This document shows positions 54,911-64,000 of a DNA stretch of 64,000 bases, piece after piece. The stretch spans positions 62,001 through 126,000 of the forward strand of contig DF239860.1 of assembly GCA_000507305.1 (NCBI GenBank), given 5' to 3'. The notes under the pieces are model-generated. The model was given only the letters and a program-made list of their open reading frames with translations. It was not told the origin of the DNA and did not search any database. The stretch's first letter is position 1. Every line of letters starts with the position of its first letter. Source of the DNA: Breviolum minutum Mf 1.05b.01. Lineage: Eukaryota > Sar > Dinophyceae > Suessiales > Symbiodiniaceae. Position numbers and translations under genes: made by a program.

Positions 54911-56330
54911 TCGCTGAAATGCTGTGATTTGTGGTTGCGCAAAGTTTTTTCTTCCATTCTTTTTGGCGTTTTTGACAACTTTTGACTTTTGACTTTTGAC
55001 AAACAAGCTGTTCACTTTTAGAGCTATCCCAACCCCAATCAACAACCACGTTTGACAAATCGGTGCGAGACAATGTGTGGTGCCTCTCTTCTACAAATCC
55101 AGTGAGGGCCAAGATCACTCTCATCCTCTGCAAATGCATTGGTCATGCTGATGAAGTGCTGAAAGAATGTCACATGCTATTTGCTAGTAGTCCCAAAATG
55201 TACGGAAAAACATCTGAGAAGAGATGTCAAATCTCACTTGGCAAAAACTTTGGAATGTTGAGGGATACACCATAACAATATACACCATGATTGCATCAGT
55301 GAGATGGCTTCTACATGCTGCTCCTCCTCATCGTTTTGGTCCTAAGCTTAGAGTTGACTCGGCATCTGAAAACAAAGGGCCAAGATGGGAGCAAGTAATT
55401 TTCATGGGAGCAAGTCTGGAATGATGAATTAAAATCCAAGCTGAGGAGCTTGTTCTGTTTGAAGACGACGCTGTGACACAACCAACCTCTGCAACGTTGG
55501 AGTTGCAAAACAGCAGACATTTGGTCACGATACTCTAAGCTACCAGCAATTTTCCACCGTCCACAACAACACGTCGCAGCTCCTAGAAGTGGCCAATGAA
55601 CATTGTTCAACTGCCTTGTAAAGGGCAACGAAACGACGAAAAAAAGCCAAGTCCTGAAAATACTGCTGTCGAGCAGTGAGACTTCCAATGCAATCCGAGA
55701 GGCCTGGTACTTTGGCAATTTGTTAAGAAGAAAATCTACATCCCCATTCTAAAAAAAAACTAAAAAAGGTGGCGGGTCCCTCCCAAACCCCAAAGACATC
55801 AAAGATTCGAATTGCATTTGAGTCCTTCGAAATTCTGGAAGTGTTCATTTCAATGCTGCGGGGTGGCATGGCCTTTGTCCACTATTGCTCCATAGGATGC
55901 ATCAAGAAAATCCAGCTTCCTTGCATCCATTGTCAAAAAGGTGAGCTCAGGAAAGCGAAGTCTCATTCGATCCTGGGTGGAGTCGACGGTGGGAAAAAAA
56001 AATCATCAACTTCTCCCTGGAACCCTAAACCCTAAACAGTTTTAAATGGTTGGAAATGGTGATTTCCAACCATTTCCCAAGAAATGGTTTGGTTCATCCA
56101 ATTGAAACAACCATACAAATCTGGTTGGTCTTAGGGTTCCAGGTCTTTCTTGAAAAAAGTGCCTGAAAATATCGCTTCCAAGATTCAGTGACCTCTGAAG
56201 AGAAGTCTATGCTGACAATCTGCACACAAGTTTGAAAGCTCCGCTCCAAAAGCAGAAGTATTGCAAATTCGCAAATCCTGCCTTCCATTCTTCCAGCAAC
56301 GCCTGGAAGAATTTGTTCCATTGATCAACT
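54911..56330 (-). CDS. Unidentified exons
   Basis: Minus-strand pieces that read as protein: GRICEFAILLLLERSFQTCV then VSIDFSSEVTESWKRYFQAL (56150-56321), LEYRDQMSAVLQLQRCRGWL (55440-55540) and RVILALTGFVEERHHTLSRT (55030-55125). No family, and joins were not established. A plus frame at 55063-55275 overlaps the last piece and could be the real one instead. Confidence 0.3.
56016..56143. repeat. 128-bp element with CCTGGAACCCTAA inver​ted ends
   Basis: Left CCTGGAACCCTAAACCCTAA, right CTTAGGGTTCCAGG. Inside is a perfect hairpin, GGTTGGAAAT/ATTTCCAACC. The telomere-like CCCTAAACCCTAAA is part of its left end. Confidence 0.75.
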
Positions 56331-56355
56331 TCTGATTACAAGATATCTACCCTTT

Positions 56356-56443
56356 GGTAAACTAATATAGCAACGGAATATCCCAATCTTCAATAGGAGA
56401 TACATCTTCAAAGGGTCCATTTTCCATTGCTATGTTAGTTTAC
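56356..56443. repeat. 88-bp element with 22-bp inverted ends
   Basis: GTAAACTAATATAGCAACGG at the left, CCATTGCTATGTTAGTTTAC at the right, inverted with two or three differences. Confidence 0.8.
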
Positions 56444-56561
56444 TGTAGTATAATGTCACACCAAAAAAATGAGATCTCCTCAGATGCCAGCTCTGCGCTC
56501 AGGGCAGAGTCTCCACTTCCAACCACCAATAATTTCCTGCGGACTCAAAACGCCAAGAATT

Positions 56562-56696
56562 GTGAGACCTAAAAATTCGACTAAAAACGGGTTGCTTGAT
56601 AGGGATCCTTATAATGGCTTGTTATTAAACCTTGTATAGATGGCTAGTCTAACCCCCTATATGCAGCAAATGATCAGGGTTTTGATGGCTGCTCAT
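56562..56696 (+). repeat. Family A element, copy 3 (diverged)
   Basis: Shares GATAGGGATCCTTATAATGG and ACCCCCTATAT with copies 2 and 4; its ends have decayed. Confidence 0.65.
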
Positions 56697-57015
56697 TTGA
56701 TCTCCATCCCCACAACGGCCCAGCCATTCTCCGAGAAACGAAGGCATTGAATGGGTCGAATAAACAAGAGCATCCACAAGAGCATCCACAAAATAAGGAC
56801 GCAATCGATCATAACCTGTCACTGCAGATCAAGATAACCTTCCCGCATCCCCAACATATGACCTGAAATTATTTTGAAAATTTTGGCATCCAATCTTGGC
56901 AAAAAAAAAAAAAACTTTGGCATTCGGTTTCTACCAAAACCCACAACATGCTGCAAAATCATCATCTCCCAAAATTCCTCCCACTTTTTTGCAACATCTG
57001 AGCTGTCCAGGGGAC

Positions 57016-58357
57016 TTAGACCATACCATTCATAGATGTCTCTCTCGGTCTGGAGCTTATAAACTTGATTCCAAAAATTGGGATGATCAACCTGAGAGCG
57101 GCGGAAGATGTGAGCTTTCTTGTTGCCAAAAAAAAAAGCGGGGGGAGTTTGGCTCCGGGTTTTTTGCTGGTGGGAAAATCAGCTCGGCAACTTGACTTCA
57201 ATGAGCTTTGACTAAATCTGCATGTTGTTTTCAAATACCAATGTACGAAATCTCGAATCACATATGTTTTTTTACCATTCAACCATGCAGCTGACTGATA
57301 TACATCGCCATTTTCTGCAAGTACTGCCAAGCACATGCAGGCAATCTGTGACCAGCTTTGTCGACATGGCATGGAGCGAGTTTTGAAACTTGTAATGTCT
57401 TCAGCATTTTTTGTCTCTTGCCATTGAACCGCAAACTTAATCACAATAGAATATCGCATATCTCAAAGAAAATGAGATAGAAATAGATCTTAGATATAAA
57501 TGTAACGAGAGTAACAAAATGAAAGATTCTTACAATAGCTCAGCATGTCTGGTCTTTATGGACTGCATGGCTTTCATCATGGCTGGTTCCATCCAAAAAC
57601 AGCGAAAAAAAATCGAGAAAAGGTGAAGGACCGGAGCTCCATAACTTCAACAAGTTCCAACAAGTTTCCAGCGGCCAACAATTTCAACTCTTAGCCCATG
57701 ACACCAAGGAATCCAAACAAGGCGACTTTGACCTGCCCATTTGGTGAACTTTTGTCCGCCTCAAAAAATGCTTCAAAACCCATGCGCCTTGGCAAAGGGA
57801 TCTTCCGTCTCGGCCTGGGAATCTGCGGTTCGTTTGGGGTCAAAAGGGTCTGATTTACTCGGAGCGCCAACGAAACGGCGTGGCTCAGACTCAGAGCTTC
57901 ACTCGCAGGCGCTCATTACTGAACTTTCGCTCTTCCGGCATATCTGGCACAGCTTCTGCACCAGATCTCCTCAAACCACATCTAACTGTCCAACAGAATA
58001 ATCATAGAAAGTCCAAAAAAAAAATGGAAACACCCTATTGCAATAATTCAATAATTTGTTGCCTTGTCAACCAGTTCATTCTCATAAACTTCTTGGGGAT
58101 CCCTGCATCCTGGGCGGGCTACCTGGCACAGCAGGTATCTAGTTGTCTTGTTTCGTACATAGCCGAAATCGCTTGATGGGCTTGATGGCTGGCCTCTTGA
58201 CAGTGTCTTTCCGCTTAGGAATCCATAAGAATTCCTCAGCAACTTCCGACTTCCGGTTTTTTCGGTTTTTTCGGGCAAAGAACATCGAAGACTCGAAGAA
58301 CAAAGTCAAACTACGAAGTTGAGCACCAGACAGGGATACAGCTAAGAGAAAGATCAA
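57016..58357 (-). CDS. Unidentified multi-exon gene
   Basis: The first exon starts with a signal-like MIFLLAVSLSGAQLRS at 58357 and continues to a basic KNRKNRKSEVAEEFLWIPKR (to about 58190). Later pieces: FGYVRNKTTRYLLCQVARPG (58090-58170), SEPRRFVGAPSKSDPFDPKR then TADSQAETEDPFAKAHG (57785-57900), and a 147-codon frame at 57459-57016 with WQETKNAEDITSFKTRSMPC and VLAENGDVYQSAAWLNGKKT. The leader may direct the protein to the secretory route or plastid. No domain recognised; the last piece may belong to another gene. Confidence 0.45.
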
Positions 58358-58846
58358 GCATAGAAACCTTCATCATTCATGTGCAAAATGCATGCCGTTT
58401 TTTTCCCATCCTTTTCTGCACACTTTTCTCTCCATCGCCTTCGACATCTTAACCAAGCAGAGCGGGGAGGTTCAAGTGCCATTGTGAAGTATTGAATGAG
58501 TGAAGCTATTTTGGCTAACCATGGATAAGCGAAAGGCTACACCTTTGGGGGAGTACACAGTTACATCATACAGTTTGTGAATCTAACTGTGAATGCAGCA
58601 ATCATAGACCAACTATAACTTGGATCATCTGTTCAGCCTCCATTTCTGGTGAACTGCCTCATGTCTGAGTAAAAAAAACTGCGAAAAAAATCGTCTGAAA
58701 ATCTTCCAAAACGAAGCAAATCATTCAATACGATCTGAGAAGCCATGCCACTTTCATCCGGATGACCGCAACTGTTGGCGACTTTTTCGTAGTTTTAGCT
58801 GCAACTTTCGGGTGCGATCTGACCCAAACCTGCTGTTGTTTCAAAC
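58358..58846. other. Spacer
   Basis: No gene seen. It separates the galaxin-like gene from the next gene downstream. Confidence 0.5.
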
Positions 58847-59995
58847 TCAGGGCAACCTCCAATTCCCTTCTTTCCGGCAACATGATTCGATTCCAGGAGG
58901 AATTCGACAAGTACCTTTGGGTGCAGCACAACAGTTTTGCGAACCAAATCGAAAGACTTGTGGCCCGTTCTCCAAACAGCATCCATGTGTATTGCTGTTG
59001 AAAAGGTATTTATCACCGCAACACCTTCGTGGTTCCTTTCGAAAAAGGCGACCTTTGCAACAGCCGGTGGTCGCTGAATTGTAGATTCGTCCAGAACAAC
59101 AGTCTTGTGTTCGAGTATCAAAAACCTGACCATTGCAGCATCCAATCATTGTCGCATCATATACTGTTGCACCACAACGCTGTCGAGAGCATAGACTTCC
59201 ATCAAGATCGAAAACATGGCACGTTTCACCAAAACTTGATGCCCTTTCTTGACATTGGTCCACCGCCTGTTGCTGCGCAACACTTTTGGAACTTTGCTTC
59301 GTTGACAACCAACCAACCTGACAACTCGGTGTCATTGCCCAGGCCATGTGGCTGCCTTCAGACTTAGCAGCACAATAGCGTTTCCAAACGGAGGCATAAT
59401 TTTTGGGTGGCCAATCTTCTGTGCAGTTGAATTGAACCTTGATATCTTGTGGCTCTAGTGGTGCCAAACATTTCAATCCAAAAACCAAATATTCCTCACC
59501 AAGGTCGAAGACAGTTTTGTCATTGCAACAACCTTGAGTCCTGGTATCATATGATTCCTTTCCTCCACAACAATCTTCATGATTCACATCATAGATATCT
59601 CCATTGCAACAAGCTTCTGATATTCGATCATAAAGGCTGCCACCACAACATCCTTCTTTGGATTTATCATAAGTTTCTCCACTACACAAGCCAGATCCTG
59701 ATTCATCAGAAGTTGAATCATCAGACTCCGAAGTTGAATCATCATCCGCATCTGGGTCGGGCAAAACATCAGAAATATCTGGATCTAATAATCCAGGGAT
59801 CACATGGGCCCCCACCTGCTCATTCTCTTGAGATGATTCGGTTGATATACTTAAAGCTCGAGCTTGTAAGGCAGAAAATGCACATTCTGCGGGTTCGTCA
59901 CATTCATCAGGGCCCAGCAAGTCATCTGATGTTGCCACAAAAATGCAAAGGATAGCAAAGGCGGCAATGGACCGTAACATCGCGGGATGCAACAA
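58847..59995 (-). CDS. Secreted galaxin-like di-cysteine repeat protein
   Basis: A 382-codon single frame. A signal peptide (MLRSIAAFAILCIFVATS) is followed by an acidic linker rich in Asp and Ser (about residues 75-105), then repeats of the form CCxGxxYDxxxxx: CCGGSLYDRISEACCNGDIY, CCGGKESYDTRTQGCC, CCNGQVFDTRTQDCCSGRIY, CCKGRLF, CCGDKYLFNSNTHGCC; at least a dozen CC pairs. A non-repeat segment of about 95 residues with its own cysteines (EDWPPKNYASVWKRYC to HVFDLDGSLC) splits the array. The CC-x-YD pattern is that of galaxin, an extracellular matrix protein first described in coral skeleton. Here it is more likely a wall or secreted matrix protein; a role in calcification is not implied. 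It is intronless as read. The start could be either of two nearby Mets. Confidence 0.8.
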   Translation of the reverse strand: MLHPAMLRSIAAFAILCIFVATSDDLLGPDECDEPAECAFSALQARALSISTESSQENEQVGAHVIPGLLDPDISDVLPDPDADDDSTSESDDSTSDESGSGLCSGETYDKSKEGCCGGSLYDRISEACCNGDIYDVNHEDCCGGKESYDTRTQGCCNDKTVFDLGEEYLVFGLKCLAPLEPQDIKVQFNCTEDWPPKNYASVWKRYCAAKSEGSHMAWAMTPSCQVGWLSTKQSSKSVAQQQAVDQCQERASSFGETCHVFDLDGSLCSRQRCGATVYDATMIGCCNGQVFDTRTQDCCSGRIYNSATTGCCKGRLFRKEPRRCCGDKYLFNSNTHGCCLENGPQVFRFGSQNCCAAPKGTCRIPPGIESCCRKEGNWRLP

Positions 59996-60077
59996 AAGGA
60001 GGGTTTTGGCAAAAGATGTATTTATAATGTTTCAAGATCCAAGACAGTGCATGAGTCGTATGACAGTCTTGTGATTT

Positions 60078-60606
60078 TCAATGTTTCCTAAGTTCCAAGG
60101 TAGTGATTTTCTGCTTATCAGCAGATGTAGTCATGGAGAACGCGTGAAGGAGCCGAAAGAGCTGTAGCAAACTTGTCCTCCAACCTCGGTATCTCAACAA
60201 GTTGAGAGGTGACTTACCCTCTCCGAAAATCTCTCGTCTTCTTGGAGGCTGGAGGAATAAAATGCAAAAAATGCGAAAAGGTGTTGGATTTGTTTGAAAC
60301 ACAGTCCTTACAACCGGCTGTTGTTTGCAACTTGATGACGACTGTCCAGGCTGTCTGATTCTCCTATCGGGAAAAATCTGGGATGTAGACAGGTACATGA
60401 CTGGTGTGGCAACAGTGGATAAGCACATTTGAAAAAACACATTCCCCGTTTCTTCTGTGCAGATTCACGACCTTTTTTTTCATCAGCATTCTGTTTATTG
60501 GAATGATTTCCAATACATACGGCCTCTCACAGCATTGGAAACGCCTGGGGAGCATTCTTGACAACAACTCTTCACATATGTTCACAGTGATTTCACGCTT
60601 CCACAA
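60078..60606 (-). CDS. Unidentified exons
   Basis: REITVNICEELLSRMLPRRF then VLEIIPINRMLMKK (60480-60600) reads strongly as protein, as does LNLLRYRGWRTSLLQLFRLL (60078-60230). No family; they probably belong to a gene just upstream of the galaxin-like one. Confidence 0.35.
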
Positions 60607-62546
60607 AAAAAATTGGCCTCAAAAGCATCCAAGCTGAAGACTCCGCCACCAACGAGGGCAACCAGAAAAGACCTACAGCTGCCAGCAGCCAGAATCTTGA
60701 AACTCAACTGCCCAAAAAAAAAGAACAGCTCCTTACAAAGGTGGAACTGGGTTCCCCTTGCACAAGGGAGATCCTGTCTGTCTCTGTGCAATCAGCATCT
60801 GTACTGGCCTGTTCGGAACCCCGAAGCACGGAAACAGCTGCTGCGGACAATTCAAAGGGCAGCTGGCTGAGATATCTATTATTCAGAAGCAGATTGCAAC
60901 AGAATCAAATCACCGAAAGTTTTCGCAATCCAAACAGAATCAAAGGATTGCCCGGGATGCCTTCTTGTCGAATTCAAGCCTGATCAACAATCATCCAAGT
61001 GTATCTAGATTTGTTACCACAAGTCACCATTGTGGTCACCACTTGGGATTATTAACCACCATCATCCCCTAATCAGGCCTTATCAAGGCCTTATTTCTTG
61101 GAGGGGCATGACACAAGTCACCACAAGTGCAGTGCTATCACACACCTCTGAGAGGAATCACATGGGCATGCGCCGATGCAGGTCAGCTCCGACCCCTGCA
61201 AAGTGTCCTATTCAGGCACTTCGACTTCACCATTTCCAAGATAGGTTTGAGAGATTCGCTGTCCTTCCGAGAAATCGATCAACCAAAAAAAAGAAAACAA
61301 GTCTCAAGTTGGGTCTCCTGAACACCGTTTGGTGGCATGACCTTTGCCAAATCTTCAGAAAGTATCTTGCTCAAGGCCAAAAGAATTACACAACGGCTAC
61401 ACGAAATCCAACCGGCTGAGTTTGGCACCTCAAAGCAAAATGGAAGGCAAAGCAAAAACAGGAGGAACACCAAGCCGTGCAACGCCTGCGCCGAACAATT
61501 CCATCCATGGATCCCCCTGCAACAAACAAAATCCATGGTTCAGCGTTCCCGTTGACGATGGTATTTTTCCGTTCAAAAGGAAAAAATCCTGCAGAAAAGA
61601 TTTCAAGATATATCTTTTTTGGTGAAGTCTTCCAACCTCTATGGTGAAAGGTTTACCTCTTGCCACCATAATTCCTGAGCTGAAGCAACTTTGAACTCTC
61701 TAAGCTTAGTCTCGCAAGCAAACTTGCTACAGGGGGGCCCGTGTATATATAGAAAAAAATGAATGTGTAGCAAAAGAATAAAGATTGCGCAAAGCTGCAT
61801 GGTAAAAAGATGAAGATCTTGGCTAGAAAGAAAACGACGGCAAATATCAACAAATAAAAAAGTTGGACGCAGGCAGTTTGAGGAACTCTTTCTAACCATT
61901 CTTTTTTCTTACCTTTAGAGCCGTCGAAGGAGATGTTTGGTGATTTTTGTGTATGACTTTATTCGATGGGTTCCGCTATGAATTATGATTGTCTCATGTT
62001 TTCACCATGATTTCGACATGGTTTGACTATGATCTATAATTCTTGTAGTGTTGTCTTTCAAATGCTGTTTTAATGATGTATCATTCCTATTTCACTACAC
62101 ATGTTCCGTTTGTCTAAAGGATCCTTGTAAAACCAAAAATGGATTCGTAATGAATTCGTAGTGAGTTGAGAATCCCAAAACTTAGGTTCTGACCTACATC
62201 ATGGGAAGACACAGTGCTTCATATCACACCCCATTAAGAAGGTTTTTAAGGGTTTAAGACGCTTGAGCTTAGGGTTTATAATGTGTTATCCTATTACTCA
62301 ATATATGTTCGATACATATCTTTTGGAAAATGTATTCTTTTGGATGATATCCATGATCAAGCTCGCCAGGGAGTGTTTTTGAAAAGTAGTGCAACATGGT
62401 ATCATGCCCTAATTTTTCGCTGGGAAGTTGGATGTTGATTTAATCTAAACCATCTCGAAAATACGGTCGAAATCTTTGGGCTCTGGCAGTGGATAGTCTC
62501 ACCAAAGGCTCGTAGGCATGAATCACCTTGGAGGCAGACTTTCATG
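60607..62546. other. Region without a supported gene
   Basis: At 60613-61000 both strands carry overlapping open frames of similar quality, so no call is made. 61050-61110 resembles the inner part of family E (AATCAGGCCTTATC, TTATTTCTTGGAGGGG). 61740-62350 is AT-rich with nothing recognised. Confidence 0.4.
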
Positions 62547-62691
62547 TGAGCCACGAAAAAAACCCTTCTACCTTCCATTGAATCCTGGTTGGTTAATACG
62601 GATCCTTATAATGGTTTATTATAATCCCTATATAACTGGGTAGTATAATCCCCTATATAACCCAACCAACCAGGGTTTCTTTCGTGGCTCA
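62547..62691 (+). repeat. Family A inverted-repeat element, copy 4 (best preserved)
   Basis: Left TGAGCCACGAAAAAAACCC, right GGGTTTCTTTCGTGGCTCA, a 19-bp inverted pair with one mismatch; subterminal CCTGGTTGGTTAAT and AACCCAACCAACCAGG are also inverted. 145 bp. Confidence 0.9.
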
Positions 62692-62889
62692 TGTAAAGAA
62701 TTTTGACGCTTCAAAAAACTCACCAAAAACTGAGGTCTCCAACACTGTGTCGTGTGTCAAAGTAGATGTGGCAGGCAACCAGTTGAAGGGTATATACTAG
62801 TTTCCGGCTTAAGCTTGTGAAGCCTTTTTGAGCAAAATCCATCAGAGAAGGTCACAAAAAGGCAAATTTTGCACAAATAGAAGACGGGC

Positions 62890-63010
62890 CTTCAAACGCC
62901 AGTTATAAATGATGTTTTTCATGGGGCCCCTATTAAATGTCATAGTAACTGGGTAATTGGGTAACTGGGGTTTTACCCTACAAACCTACGGGTGAAATAT
63001 CAGCCCATTT
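62890..63010 (+). repeat. Family G element, copy 2 (diverged)
   Basis: CATGGGGCCCCTATTAAATG, GTAACTGGGTAATTGGGTAA and CCCATTTCGAATTGG match the 40571-40712 element in inverted order. Confidence 0.5.
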
Positions 63011-63287
63011 CGAATTGGCTTTTGGTCCCGTCTATTTTTTGAGGCGCATGTTTTGTAAAACATACCCTCCAAGGGAACCATCAAATATCCCACCAAACGG
63101 GAAGTTCGGAAAATCATCATCTTTAAAGGTATCTTTGGGAATTTGATATGTGATCGTTCCACAAGAGGCTACTTTCTGACATCTTCTTTTTGTGCAAACC
63201 GATTCACATATGGATCTCTTGGACTTTTTTGATATCGCCAAGCCACCAGCGACTCTAGAGATATCCCTTCAGGATTGAAAATATACC

Positions 63288-63814
63288 TTGGTTCCTACAT
63301 TTCAAATACGGCAAATTCCAGCTAGAATTTGCCTAGATTCTGAGCCGGCAGAAAAGGGACCATGCAGATTTGCATCCTCTTTTCTTAGATGGGAAAGATC
63401 CAAAGTCCACCTGAAGTGTCGTAAAAATCACTTGGAAAAAAAAAATAACAAAAAACAAAAATGGATGCATTTTGATTTGAAAACGACGTCAGGGGCCCTA
63501 GAGCCATTCCCAGAAAAATTCTTGGACAAGTTCAAACCTCTTGTGGATCCAAAAGCACTGAAAACTGGGACAAAATATAAAGGTAACACCACATGTTCAT
63601 CACTCATCAGTCATCAGTGGAGGTCGATTTTGTTTGGACCCAAGGAAGTTTTCATCAAGTCATGTACGAAGCTTTTCTCTCCCAAGTTAGATGGGATCGA
63701 CGGTGTTTCTCGCAGGGCCCCCCTCGGAGCCTGTACCAATGGTTGATGCTGATGGCTGCTAACGGTAGCTTATGGTATCGAAGGGGGCCCTGCCAGCAAA
63801 ACTCGATTCTTTAA
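63288..63814 (+). CDS. Possible plus-strand exons
   Basis: LEPFPEKFLDKFKPLVDPKA (63491-63581) reads as protein, with TCAG|G before it and AAAG|GTAACA after it, both good splice sites. A second plus piece at about 63640-63790 (QVMYEAFLSQVRWDRR, LYQWLMLMAANGSLW) may be the next exon. No family. If real, it is the only well-supported plus-strand gene in the window. Confidence 0.35.
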
Positions 63815-64000
63815 ACTTTGGTGCCTTGTTTGTAGGCAAAAGATGACATAGGTTCTCCGTGAATCAAAGGGGCTTTCCCAAAGCCACGGATGGATGCCAG
63901 CTGACGACCGCGGTTTTGGAAGCCACGTCAAGGGGACGCAACTGGGACGCATCTCTGCACAACGTTCACAGTTGGAAAAGTTGCTACAAGTACAGTTGCA

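Noticed and set aside
56021-56037. Interstitial telomere repeat (CCCTAAA twice)
   Set aside because: It is the left end of an inverted-repeat element whose right end at 56130-56143 mirrors it, so a telomere origin is not needed.
60613-61000. Coding exon on one strand
   Set aside because: Open frames on both strands look equally protein-like and none has a family match, so no call was made.
1-64000. CRISPR arrays, bacterial operons, tRNA or rRNA genes
   Set aside because: No evenly spaced direct repeats with unique spacers, no ribosome-binding pattern, and no tRNA cloverleaf or rRNA signature was recognised by eye.

Overview
The window looks like nuclear DNA of a dinoflagellate, probably a Symbiodiniaceae-type alga. 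The reasons are: (i) genes broken into many very short exons whose donors include GA and GC as well as GT, with acceptors of the AG|G type, shown most clearly in the pseudouridine synthase gene at 37.3-40.3 kb; (ii) almost every recognisable gene lies on the minus strand, a unidirectional array of about 60 kb; (iii) protein families common in these algae (PKS/NRPS modules, SIGQLQ-type leucine-rich repeats, long W-A-x-A helical-repeat proteins, galaxin-like di-cysteine proteins); (iv) many short terminal-inverted-repeat elements in introns and spacers. The organism call is an inference from these traits.

Layout, all minus strand unless stated. 0-3.3 kb: a PKS/NRPS module (acyltransferase, carrier, cyclisation-type condensation, start of adenylation) running off the left edge. 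6 kb: a SAP-DUF6434 protein in two exons. 7.5-9.4 kb: a nucleotidyltransferase fused to a multi-pass membrane domain. 9.7 kb: a decayed copy of a deaminase C-terminus. 10.7-14.0 kb: an LRR, ShK-like, multi-pass membrane protein split by a one-base frame change. 15.3-18.2 kb: a 977-residue helical-repeat protein ending in a zinc deaminase motif, the most interesting gene here. 20.8-23.7 kb: a protein kinase in at least seven exons. 24.6-25 kb: coiled-coil exons. 25.5-26.7 kb: an EF-hand gene. 26.8-31.8 kb: a long unidentified multi-exon gene. 37.3-40.3 kb: a Rib2/RPUSD2-type pseudouridine synthase with S4-like segment. 41-43.4 kb: unidentified exons. 46-48.4 kb: a Trp/Lys/Asp/Tyr-rich repeat protein. 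48.8-50.2 kb: an acidic Glu/Gly-rich gene. 52-54.4 kb: an unidentified gene and a membrane protein. 57-58.4 kb: an unidentified gene. 58.8-60 kb: a secreted galaxin-like protein. Right of 60.6 kb coding evidence is thin; the best candidate at 63.3-63.8 kb is on the plus strand, which would mark a strand switch.

Working together: these genes do not form an operon or an evident pathway. Three are RNA-related (helical-repeat deaminase, pseudouridine synthase, W/K/D/Y-rich protein) and three concern signalling or the membrane (nucleotidyltransferase, LRR receptor-like protein, kinase). About a dozen families of 80-390 bp inverted-repeat elements fill the introns and spacers. Exon limits are read by eye and many are approximate; entries spanning several exons give the outer limits seen.
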